In this document: positions 35,113 to 46,215 of the stretch, piece after piece | Layout: the number at the start of each line of letters is the position of its first letter | How positions within the stretch are numbered: the first letter of the stretch is position 1 | Assembly: GCA_000349905.1 (NCBI GenBank) | Contig: KB722746.1 | Location: forward strand, 308,273-372,272 | Reading direction: 5' to 3' | Source: Volvariella volvacea V23 | Lineage: Eukaryota > Basidiomycota > Agaricomycetes > Agaricales > Pluteaceae | DNA length: 64,000 nt | Notes under the pieces: model-generated | Database searches by the model: none | Seen by the model: the letters and a program-made list of their open reading frames with translations, nothing else | What the model was told of the DNA's origin: nothing | Program-made: the position numbers and the translations under genes

Positions 35113-36684
35113 ATGACCACCACCACCTCTCCCATAACACTCCTGAATGCACCAGCAGATATCATCGGGTCAATAGCCAACTATCTCGACCTCCGCACTC
35201 TGAAAACCCTGCGCCTTGTCTCTCATGACTTTCATGATCTGTTTTCGTCCATCGCGCTACACAACATCGTATTCCGCATACATGGGAGGGAAGAAGAAGT
35301 CCCATGACTCCTCGGAGCTTGCTCCAACCCACTACCAGGACTCTACCGATACTGCAGGCACCTGACTGTGTTCACCCACGGTTGGTATGTCGCTCAATAT
35401 GTGAACGACGAGGGAGCGCAAGCAATGCAAAGAACAATTGAACGGTTCAGGAATGTGAACTCGTTAAAGGTGGAGTGGAAATCGGGGAGTAACGACAAGA
35501 AAGAAACAACGGCGCGAGTTCACGAGATTCAGGAACGCGTTATCGAGGCGGTCTATAAAGCCACGGAAGGGAAGTTGGATCGGCTTGCTATCATTCCATG
35601 GCAGGAGAAAGGATACGATTTGCCAAAGAAGTTGAAAGAGTTTAGAGGGTTGAGGGAGATGGAATTTACGTTGGATGAACATGGATGGGCGTGTCGTAGA
35701 TTGGGGCGGTTTGGGAGCAGTTCGACGCAGGACAACTCGAGCAAGCTACGTCACTGTGTTCCACCAAGCTACAATGATGCATTACAGTCGATTGTTTGCA
35801 ATAATCCAGGGTTGGAGGTCCTCAAACTCACGTAAGGTTGTAAAGTCAACTTGCATGACGCCAGTAAGCTCCTTACCCACAACGATGGTGGGCATGGAAA
35901 GACATTGGCGTTACGGAGCTTATCCATGCACGGCATCCGTTTCCCAAGCGTTATCGAGGCTCAGCATTCGCCTTTTGCACACCTTCGACATCTTGCGGTT
36001 CCCACTCCGTATACTGTCTCTTCCCTCGACAATCTATGGAAGTCGCTTGAAGCCATAGGTACACCGTTAGAGACCCTCGAGACACATCAAGTTACTCTTC
36101 CACTTTGCTCCTACCTCGCATCCTTCTCTGGTCTACGACGGCTTGCCATCCAAAACCTCGACGATAACCCAGAATGTGTCAACCCGAGGGTCACTACGTC
36201 CTTCTTCAATAGTTCTCTCCCCAGACATTCGGCTTCACTCGCAACGTTGCTCATTTCGTTCCAGGTTGACATTAGTTATCTCGATGGGCGGTCATTCACC
36301 CCAAAGCTGTGGATGCCAGCGCTGCATTCTCTTACTGCTTTGAAGAGCCTCCACCTCCACCCTGTTCAGCAACGAGAGGGAATTGAGACGCAAACTCTGC
36401 AGCAAGGACAACCGTCGCCTCTTATTCGAAGTTATCGGCAGGTCATCGACCACATTGAGTCTCTTACCCAACTTCGAACCTTAGAAATCATTTGGCCGGA
36501 TGAGACTTGGGGGGGCGGAACGGGATATGAAAGGTGGTTTTATGCATCAATTAAAACCGTCTCTGAGGCAGTGCAGGAATTGAGAAGCTGGAATGGTGTA
36601 CCACAGGAGTTGGTCTTGTTGAGGGGGCGGTATAATGCTGGGAGAGTTGAAGGGGATGCGAATTTTTGTTACACACGTGTCTGA
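35113..36684 (+). pseudogene. F-box protein, array copy 5, two in-frame nonsense codons
   Basis: A single frame of 524 codons aligns with copies 3 and 4 from F-box (LNAPADIIGSIANYLDLRT) to the EIIWPDETWG end. It has TGA at 35305-35307 and TAA at 35833-35835. Copy 4 has CGA at the first position, and copy 1 has CAA in the matching context at the second. Each stop is explained by one C-to-T change. No other frameshift is seen, so decay is recent. The F-box itself precedes the first stop. Confidence 0.78.
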
Positions 36685-37038
36685 TATCCAAGGATAGCAG
36701 ACTCAGATGAGGAGTGGAACTGACTGGCTAGGACTCTTGAAACTTGGACCATTGTACGATAGGACGCACTTGTCGAGGCTTGTACCTGAATATTGCAGAC
36801 TGTAACCTCTAAGTGAACACACATCGCAAAGCCCGATATTTCTTAATACTTAACTTAAGCTCAGATTACCTCACGAGATGCAAGTTATCAAGAGCCATTA
36901 GTTCAGTGTGTCCGCGTCGTTTTGCACCTTGGTAAGCGGCGACATCGAGCGTGCGCTGAGGGGGAAAGCGTGGGAAGGACATACTGTTCTAGGCGTTTTT
37001 GGTTTTCTCTCACGCGATGGTCGTTCCCATTCGCCATC
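36685..37038. other. Intergenic gap before second type of F-box gene
   Basis: No gene seen; presumed promoter of the gene at 37039. Confidence 0.35.
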
Positions 37039-38334
37039 ATGGCCTTGGACCTTCCACCAGAACTTATCGACAAAATCTGTTCATATCTAGCTGAAGAGGA
37101 CAATTATACTACGCTCAATACATGCGCGCTTGTATCAACTACCTGGAACTCTGCCTCGAGGCCATATTCCTCATTTCGAGACCTGGAAATAACTAAAGAT
37201 AATTATGCAACGTTTCTGACACTGCTCGCTAGCCCAGCTGCGACATGCACCAACACCCATATTCGCAGCATTCAGTTTGACGACAGGACTCGTGAATCAC
37301 TGCCTTCCAGTCACTGGCTGTTCACTTGCCTACCCCAAATATTCCACCATTACCCACCCCAACCCCATATCCTATCCTTCCATCACTTCGATTTTAAATC
37401 CGCCCTTCACCCAGAAAGGGTTATACTTGAAGGCTTAACTCCCAATACGCTAATTCTGGACGATTGCGACTTCCACGATCTTTCTTCGCTTGTGCGCCTC
37501 CTCTCTTATGGAGCCAGGAACTCCATCGAGCACATAAGCCTCAACTACTTGGGCTTTAGTGGACCTGTGAACGTCAACAACCATGAAGATTACAATTTGA
37601 CACTGAAAGCACTCACGCTGACCATGACGACTAGTCAAGACTGGGACCTCACCGGTTTCCTTGTGCTTCAGCCGACTTTAATGGCAAATTTGACGCATCT
37701 TACAATACTCGGTGCCCCTGTTAAGATGCTTGAGTTCCTTCCGCACGCACTAGCGCTACAATCATTAACTATACTCGTCGGGCTCTATCTCCCCCGTAAG
37801 TCACGCTTGTTGCTCTCCGTGAGCATTGAGCTAATACTCCAATAAGGGTCGGCTATCGACCTTTCAAACCATAGCTCGTTCCGTCACCTCCACCTTCATG
37901 CCACAATCTTTCGACATAGCCCTGAGTTTGTACCATTCCACGAAATTGTATATCACCTCGAGTTCTTCAACTTCCCTCCTTCATTTGACTCTCTGACACT
38001 TAACCTTCCCGCAAATCGACTTGCCCAGGAAGATTGCTGGTCCGCCACCAATATCAAATCCTTATTCGCCTCCAAGGAATCGTTAAAATCGCTACGTCAG
38101 CTGGAGGTCAACTTCGTTGAGGGACATATTTACCGGGATGTTCCGCCCTTTTGTCCCGTTGATGCCACAGTACCAGATGACCTCGACCCTGGCGTACTGG
38201 CTCAAGCGTTAAGGACATGGAAACGGAAAACTCTTGACGTCTTTGAGGAACAGGATAGAAACGGGATTCTTAGACTGGGAACGTATCAGCCAACGTTAGA
38301 TGATAGGTTAAATACCTTGTATCGTGTTCCGTGA
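37039..38334 (+). CDS. F-box protein of a different subfamily
   Basis: Two exons (37039-37795, 37847-38334) total 1245 nt, or 414 residues. The N-terminus is an F-box of the LPPELIDKICSYL...TLNTCALVSTTWN type common in agaricomycetes. Leu-rich stretches without clear repeats follow. It shares no evident sequence with the five-copy array next to it. It probably acts as an SCF ubiquitin-ligase adaptor. I chose the start at MALDLPPE because the F-box begins at once; an upstream in-frame Met at 36922 would add 39 basic residues. Confidence 0.75.
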
Positions 38335-38989
38335 ATGTATGTTGTACTTGGCTCTTTGTGTTTACTCATCCGTCACTGTGAACAGACCCAGTTTTTTTCT
38401 CCAGATTGGATAAGCAGCACACATTCCTTAAGCATGCCAACGCTCAAAATCCCATATACGGCCTTCCTAACTTGTGAAGCACCTGACGAATATCGCCTAA
38501 TCAATCTCTATCGTATGTCACTGTTCAATGCGTTGAAAGATGCGTCATCATATTGATTGCCACCGACTTAGAACGCTTTGCCACCCGAGGTTAGTGACAC
38601 CACGGTGCACTCTGAACACAAGCTGTAGCACAAACCGAGACCATTTCCTACCGATTAATGAAGCTGAGGCCGGTGGCATTGACTGCGTTGGATAGGAAGA
38701 GACATGACGGGGTCTCCAGGTCCCAAAATGGATATGTCTGCCACACACAGACCACGACTAGCCACACCCTATGTGCAGCCCCTGCATCCGTTACCAACGT
38801 ACCAGCACTTCGTCATGTGGCTTTGAAAGTGCTGTGGTCAGTAGCCAGCTGCGTTTCCTGATGAAATTTCTGGGATAAGGACTATTTAACCCCTGTGATA
38901 GATTGAACCCTGCTCTTTGTCGACTCACACCCCCCAACACTGTTCTCGAGTCATTGTACTTCAATCCACAGCGTCCCATCCGAACTAAC
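38335..38989. other. Intergenic 0.65 kb, no supported gene
   Basis: Nothing recognised. Confidence 0.35.
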
Positions 38990-40170
38990 ATGAAAAATTC
39001 GACCAAAGACGGAGCAGCACAATGCCCCCAGTGTGGAGCGCGGGTGTCGATGGGATCAGCCTTGAAGCGTCATCTCAAAATACACAACCCAGATGCCAAG
39101 TTTGTGCTAGACTTTACCTCCTTTATTTATCTTACTGATGCAGGTGGTCCTAGGAGATACAAATGTTACTATGATGGATGCACATTTAGTACACTTGAAA
39201 GGAGAAACTTTACAAATCACATATTCATCCAGTGGGTCTAACTTCAGCTCCCCCTTCTTTCGCCAAACTTAGGCCATTTTGACCTGTTAGCACCGGTGAA
39301 AAACCCTATCGCTGCGGCTTTTGCCCATTCGTAACTCGTGATATGGCGCGAATTCCTAGGCACCGTCAAAGAAGGCACAATTATACGAGGCGTACACCAA
39401 GAGACCAAGTCACTGGTATCACGATGGACGTAGTATGGACTGAGGTAGAGGGTAGCTCCTGGAACAGGGTGCTTATCCCAGAAATAGAGGAATACTTGGA
39501 CAAGGTTGACGCTGAATACCATGCTAAACATGCTACTATCCCGCAAGGCCGCCACCGTCGTGGATCTGCTCCGAATCGGTCAGCACGCGTTCCGGAGAAC
39601 CCGTACCCGGCTTGTGGATCTGACTCAGGAAGTCGTAAATTAGGAGAGCGCGCTAAAGCGACAGGACATGCTGCAACTATCACTCAAGTCGACAACCACT
39701 GCTCTACGACACAGCTGCCCAACAGCACCCCATGGTTTACGCAGCGGGAGACTGCTGCTACCCAGCTACTTCAATCCCCTGCTGGTTTTTTCGCCCGTTC
39801 GCCTTCTCTTTTCTGCGAAATTTGTGCCGCCAACTGTCCCGCTCCGGCTGGTTTTCTCGCTCGTTCCCCTCCACCTTTCTGTGAAATCTGTGTCGCAAAC
39901 TGTCTTGCTTGCCAAACCACTTTATGCTCTCGCGACCGGAATTCTGTAAACGACACCACACAGTATTCTGTTATTAGTGGACACCTCCGACCTATGTCAC
40001 CTTGTTGCGACAACACCCGAGCACAAGTACCTGAATGCTGCGCTCCTCGAGGCTATGACTCCGCTGCGCTATGCTCGTCTTGCTGTTACGACGACAATTG
40101 CCATGCCGGTCCTTATTTCCCCTGTTGCGCCGCCGCTATCATGGATGGGACACCATATCCTACAATCTGA
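38990..40170 (+). CDS. C2H2 zinc-finger protein with Cys-rich repeated tail
   Basis: Two exons (38990-39231, 39291-40170) total 1122 nt, or 373 residues. Three fingers are seen: C-x2-C-x12-H-x3-H (QCPQCGARV...HLKIH); C-x4-C-x12-H-x3-H; then, after a TGEKPYR linker, C-x2-C-x12-H-x4-H. The only intron splits the last His codon of finger 2, as in the paralogues. A segment of about 20 residues just before finger 2 is translated in frame, although it looks intron-like. The tail differs from the paralogues: two direct 20-residue repeats ending CEICxANC, then a region very rich in Cys pairs. The tail may bind metal or form disulfides; this is inference. Confidence 0.72.
39778..39903 (+). repeat. Tandem 60-nt coding repeat, Cys-containing
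   Basis: Copies at 39778-39837 and 39844-39903 are separated by six bases. Each encodes 20 residues starting Pro-Ala-Gly-Phe and ending CEICxANC, with a few substitutions between copies. Confidence 0.85.
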
Positions 40171-40957
40171 TGACAGTAGCACCTCCCACTGGTTGACCGG
40201 CCGTACTGCTGGCTTTCGAAATAGCTTTTACTGAGGTCTTCATGCTGATGACCTGTACGCCGATTACTTTATCCACCGATCCTGGCATCTTGGAATATTG
40301 CCCACGAACACGAACATGCTATTAATTATGGACTTTAACCCAACCGCAGAGTCAATCACCACAATCCTTGGGTTTTTCTCACTCCAAGTTTTGCATGGTA
40401 TTTGATCTTCGCTGCGACCACTCTCATTTCTATTCAGTGTTTCTCTCCTGTTGCTTCATACGCTCAGTTTTCCTGGATTTTTATCAAGGCTTCTCGTATG
40501 AAAACATACACCTGCTTGAAATGTATCAATTATTACTTATCATCCACACTCGTTTTTGTGTTGCTCTTATGTTCCTCCTGTTTTCATCGACATCTTTCTT
40601 CAAATCTTGTAAATAGGCGGTTCGTAATAGTACACATCCAATACAAGGAATGAAGTTCAATCAGTATGCCCACAATTGTGAAAAGCGATGCGAGTGAGTT
40701 GAAGCTGCCCAGGCAAATATGATCGAATGGCGCCTGACAAGATCAAGGCTGGATGCAGCTGCAAGTATCCACACCGACTATCTTGGCGGCATAGAATTGT
40801 GCTTTCTCCTCAGTCATGACGAGCAGAAGGAATACAAGACAGCGGAATAACACATCGGTATATCACGTACTTATAGTAAACATTCGAACAAGCAAGTGTC
40901 CTATTTAGCCAGCAAATCGAGATCCGAAACGACGACCTGACTGAACACTATCAAACC
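40171..40957. other. Intergenic 0.8 kb between convergent genes
   Basis: AT-rich; no supported gene. Confidence 0.4.
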
Positions 40958-43283
40958 TCAAACCTTGGTAAACCAAACTTCGGCCCTTTCTTGGAGATTA
41001 CCTTCACGTGGTAGAGGTTCTCCTTCCGCTCCCCAAACTCCGAAAAGGCCAAATCCAACGATCTCTGCGTCGGTGTCAGTTCCATTACTTCCTCCTTGAG
41101 TTGTTCCAAGTTCTGCATAGACCCATGGGTAAAAGAGTTGGACATCGGGGTATGTGTAGTATGGCTCATCAGGGTCCCCAGTGGGCTAAGTTCCGTAATC
41201 AACACCAGCTTGTAAGATTCAGGAGGCCGGTTACTTACGTAGATCGTAAACCCTGTTGCATTGAAAATATCACCGTCAAAGTGTTTCAACAGGATATAAG
41301 GCGCGAATGCTTTATTCCATTTGGACACAAAGGTCGGTGAATCTAGATTAGCCAGGAATTGTGGAATTTGCTCATTAATGGAGTTGATGAGGTCTGTGCA
41401 AAACTGGGTAGTGCCAGGTCCGACGGAGTTGACGTAGCAGAGCTCCGCTGAACCATATCCATCGTTAGAATATGTCCCAGCAATGGTAGTCACATTAACC
41501 GACGGAAGTGAAGGGGAGGACGGCCGAGGCGTCGCCGCAGGATCTGGGATGAGGAAGGTGGCAATCGTTCGGTACCTAGTCTTTGTTAGCAATAGATAGG
41601 CATAAGGTGTGTATGATTCATATACCCATACCTCGTGTCCCAATCGATTGGCTCAAGACCTAGTGCAGCATCAACAAGGATGTATTTGATAGCCTCCATA
41701 ATTAATACGCCATAAACGTCATCATTTGTGAAAACAGCCACTCCCAGATTGTCGTTCGGGAATCGTGCGATCTGCGAATGGAACCCTAGCGGTGTGTGAG
41801 ATGCTGTTCATGCAAAAATTCAAGCTTTACACACCATTGACATCGCCTCCGTGTTCAATTTTGACTAAATAAGTGAATAAGCAATCATTTACTCAAGCCT
41901 CGTGAACATGGATAGAAACTTACTATGGCCACGGTAGCTGCTGGTCACCTGTCCGCCACCGTATACTCCAGGTGAAAACTCCGGGAATAGCCTAGCGCGG
42001 TAGGACAGCAAGGGTTAGCTCCACGCACTCATTGAAGCTTCATTAAACTTACATAGCTCCAGGACCCGCAGTTGCTGTAATACCGCTAGCCACCTTGAGA
42101 ATCACTTCAGGAGGAATGACCGATTCGTTCGTATGTGGATTGATGCCCCCTAAGAGGAGGGTTTGCAACCACGTAGCCTATGCCATACCTACTCTTCAGT
42201 AACAAGCCCTCCCTTCGGATATTCGTCGAGACCCACCGCATCTCTGATGCTCATAATGACACCACCCGGACCGGCGACAACTAGCTCACAAACGTCATTT
42301 GACTACAACTCGTGCGATGAGGAGAACCCACCATGTCCGTCTTCCCCGCCTATGGGAGCAAAGAAAGGAACAGGTCGCGGAGTACCCATTGCAAATATAT
42401 TTTCGCTGAAATTAACACCCTGCCTCGTCAGTCCATCTGCCATGAAACCAGTCGCGTTTGCTACATCGAAAGAGTATGTTGTTCCATTCAAGCCCAGAGG
42501 CTCGAAGATGTGTTCCTTGACATAGCGTGCAAAGGGTGGCCTCTCTGGAAGGAGGTTGGTGGGAAGCAGCGAGAGCGCCATGTACATAATGTTATTGTAT
42601 TGGTACTGCTCCCGGAACTCGAACGAGGGAGGCAAGTATTGAACACGTTCGAGCTAGAAATGGTCAGACAACTATCATTACCATTGTGCAGCAAGTGAAC
42701 GGAGTAACCAACTTACAACGGTTTCGGCGGTATCGTTTAAGGAATACATCAGATCATGCCGAGGAAGTCCAGTTCTATGCGCCATCGCGTCGGAGATACT
42801 GCTCAGATTCGAAGCTATAGGATCTTGCAAGCGCCAACTGGGGATGATAGAAGCCATCTTGGTGTCCCATGTGATTCTTGGGCTCAGGGTTTCATTGTGG
42901 ATGAGGAGCCCAGCCGCGATCGTTGCGAAAAGCTGTACAGTGAATCTAAGCTTCGACTTCAAGAGAAAAGGAAGTTCACTTCGTACCTTAGAATTCGAGC
43001 CGATAGAGAACATGGTGTCTTCTGTGATTGGTCGTCCGTCTAATGTCGCGTTACCGTAACCTTTCGTTTCAACTCTCCATTGACCCTCTTCGTCCAATCT
43101 AACCACGGCAACAGCAACACCTCCTGGCGTACCCCACGCTTGCAGAACTTGGTTGATGATTGCATCCACGTCTTGAGACAGAACTTGAGAGCCCCCTGTC
43201 GTCGAGTTTTGAGCTTTCACCCACGAGGGCGAAATCGCCAACAAAACCAAGGCTAACGAGAGCAACGAAGTGAGTCGCAGCAT
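40958..43283 (-). CDS. Secreted beta-lactamase/transpeptidase-like serine hydrolase, copy 1
   Basis: This belongs to the class C beta-lactamase-related family (Pfam Beta-lactamase, PF00144), which in fungi includes esterases and peptidases; true antibiotic resistance is not implied. Ten exons: 43283-42987, 42932-42717, 42653-42332, 42280-42237, 42177-42053, 41991-41924, 41864-41835, 41785-41632, 41575-41239, 41185-40958. They total 1821 nt, or 606 residues. A signal peptide covers about residues 1-24. The nucleophile motif is SxxK (S96-N-S-K99), the second motif YxN is at 190-192, and HGGD in the 30-nt exon is the third box. The C-terminal part, beginning at PRPSSPSLPS, is a separate lipocalin-like or unknown extension. 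The substrate is unknown. Its tandem partner lies upstream. Confidence 0.88.
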
Positions 43284-43924
43284 GAGTTAGGTTAAATCTA
43301 TGGTCTCAAGTGCCAGCGTTATATAGGGCCGTGTGCCTGCGCATCAATTAGTAGGTCATGAAGGTGCAACAGCCTACCTTCCCGACGCCACCGCCATAAT
43401 TACTGCGGACGTAGATGACGTACTCCGTCCAACACTGCATAAGAAGCTGATGGTCCAAGGCTCTCTCAGCCCGGGGTGGGAATGATGACAAAGCGTAGTG
43501 TACATGTCTTTTTAGCATCCTGATGCCGGCGCAGCTGTCTTCTCTAGCCTTGTATCGAGGGCGATTTGAATGCTATACTACCTCGAGTAGATCTCAACTA
43601 GCACAGGATTTGAGCTGTGAATGGAGTCCAAGTTCAGAGTGGACAAACTACCTCTTAAAGGCGTTGTGGCAGGCTAGATAGGTGCTGAACTGTTTAAGCC
43701 GTAAATGTCGTCCAACACGCTTTCGTACCTATCCATGCTTGATCATGACTCGGATTACGGAGCGCTTTAGGTTGGTCCCGTAGCGTCACATTCCGTGACA
43801 CAGCCGGGCCGGGGACCCACCACACTCAAAAAAACAAAGAATTGTCCGTTTTCGAAACGAAGACACAGTCTAAATGTCCAATGAAACGGGTATAATACTT
43901 GAAGTCGTAGATGCACGTCCGTTT
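43284..43924. other. Spacer between the two beta-lactamase-like genes
   Basis: About 640 bp. Presumed promoter of copy 1 and 3' flank of copy 2; no gene seen. Confidence 0.4.
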
Positions 43925-46215
43925 TCAGACCCTCGTGAACCAAGCCTCAGCTCTATCTCTAGGGTTATCGCCTGCAGGAGGTCCGGCTCCCCAGATACCC
44001 GATAATCCAAATCCAAACGCTTCCGCGTCTGAGTCATTTGCTTGAGAAGCGAACTCAGCCTGAATTCCGGGGTATGGAACTGGGGGTACCCAAAATGGTC
44101 GCCATGAATCCCCAGTAGGCTGACGGGATCGTAATTATGAGCTCATGAGCTCATGACACGAAAGATTGATGACCCACCAGGATTGTGTAAGCCGTCCCAT
44201 TGAAGATGTCTCCGTCAAAGTGTGTCAAGAGAAGGTACTCTGCCAATGACTTGTTCCATCTCGCGACAAATGCCGGTAATTCCCCAAGTAGACCCGGTGT
44301 CTGTGTATTGATGTTATTGACGATCTCAACACAGGACGACGTCGTTGCGGGAGTGATGGACGTTGCGTAGCACAGTTCAATTGCGCCATAACCGCTGCTG
44401 GTATATGTTCCGGCCATCGTCGTCACATTACGCGAAGGAAGCGAAGGTGAGGAAGGGCGGGGTGCTGGTAGTGAAGTTGATGCCGCAGAAGCAGCTTGAA
44501 ACCTGATAGTGTGATCGGTGTCACCAGCATTCTGTGGTGCTTCAAACAAGGAGATACGTACCTGCTATTCCAGTCGACAGGCTCCAGCCCAAGAGCGACA
44601 TCTAGAATCCGATACTTGATGACCTCCTTGAAAAATGTGCCATAGATGTCGTCGTTGGTAAATACAGCAACACCCAAATTATCGAATGGAAGTCGGATCA
44701 TTTGGGTGTGGTATCCTGAAACTTCTATAAGCGGGCGCTAATAGGAAGAGACCACGACTCCAACCTGGAATATCACCCCCATGTTCAATGAAAACTGAAA
44801 AGGGATGTCTCAGCATTGTACCAGAAAGACAGAAAAGCATCCGTACGATGACCGCGATAACTACCCGACGACTGTCCACCACCATAAACCAGAGGCGATT
44901 CTTCTGGAAAATTTCTTGGAGAGAATGGCGAGTTGTCAACCATTTGGGTATCCATTGAGATATACTAACTTACATGGTCTCTGGTCCCCGGAACACTGAT
45001 TATGCCGCTAGCCGCTTTGAGCAAAACCTCAGGCGAAATGACTGATTCGTTTGTACGTGGGTTGACTCCACCTAAGAGAAGGGTCTGTAGCCAGATAGCC
45101 TACTCATACCCTCCTCATTAGTGTTAAGACTCAGCAACCGAATATTGTCTCGCCTACCGCATCCTTGATGTTCGAAATGATACCACCCGCACCCGAATAG
45201 ACTAGCATGTGCTCTTTCAATGGAAAACCTCCTTGATCGGCAACGCATACTCACTACTTCCTTCTTCTCTGATTGGAGCCCAGAATGGGAGCGCCCTCGC
45301 AGTAGCGGGTGCAAAAGGGTTCGTGACGTCAATCCCATCCCTAGATAATCCCTCTGCGAGGGAACCCGTGGCAACCGCTTGGTCAATGAAATAGGTCGTA
45401 CTATTCATTCCCAAGGGATTGAATATATGTTCCGTGACGTAACTTTCGAAAGACTGTCCAGATGGAAGGACGTTAGTTGGCAGAAGCGATAGCATCAGAT
45501 ACATTATATTATTGTATTGAGCTTCTTGACGAAACTCAAGAGAGGGTCGCAGATATTGGACGCGCTGAAGCTATATTGGGCGAAAAGGAGTGAGGTTAGA
45601 TGACACTTTGCACGACGGAAAGAAGCGCCCACAATTGACTCTACAGTGTCGGTCGGACCATACATGAGGTCGTGGCGCGGAATTCCGGTTCTGTGGGACA
45701 TCAAATCGGAAATGCTACTCAAACCAGAGGCGACAGGATCCATTAAGCCCCAACCCGGAATAATCGAGGATACTTTCGTATCCCAAGTTATCCTAGGGCT
45801 CAGAGTTTCGTTCTGGATCAGAAGACCGGCTGCAATAACGGTGAAGAGCTGTACATCCATACCGTCAGTTTTTTTGGCAGATTTAGTAAGGAACTTCCAC
45901 CAATACCTTGGAATTTGAGGCAATTGAGAATAGGGTGTCCTCTGTAACCGGTGCGCCATCTAATCTGGCATTACCGTACCCTTTCGTCTCTGTGTGCCAT
46001 TGACCCTGCTCGTCCAATCTCACCACCGCAACAGCAACACCCCCAGGACTGCCCCAGTCCCTGAGAACTTGGTCGATAAAGCTATCTAATTCCTCCGAAA
46101 GTATGGTTTGAGGGCTTCCAGTTGGGACTTGCGCGCTGACCTTTGAAAAAAGGGCCGCCAGAAAACAGGTGGTCAACGAGAGAAGTGAAAGAAACCAGGT
46201 CAAGTGTCGGGGCAT
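43925..46215 (-). CDS. Secreted beta-lactamase/transpeptidase-like serine hydrolase, copy 2 (apparent frameshift)
   Basis: Tandem paralogue of copy 1. Exons: 46215-45907, 45848-45633, 45570-45255, 45201-45158, 45099-44974, 44914-44847, 44794-44765, 44715-44562, 44502-44178, 44119-43925. Exons 2, 4, 6, 7 and 8 have the same lengths as in copy 1 (216, 44, 68, 30 and 154 nt). Exon 5 is 126 nt instead of 125, so the frame is lost between exons 5 and 6. I found no other splice that mends it cleanly; a weak donor within exon 5 is one option. A signal peptide, SxxK (S100-N-S-K103), YNN, HGGD and the ending WFTRV are all present. The gene is either freshly inactivated, spliced unusually, or affected by a sequencing error. 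Confidence 0.8.

Noticed and set aside
40958..46215. Beta-lactamase-like genes as antibiotic resistance genes
   Set aside because: The family in fungi is mostly esterase- or peptidase-like, and the motifs alone do not show activity on beta-lactams.
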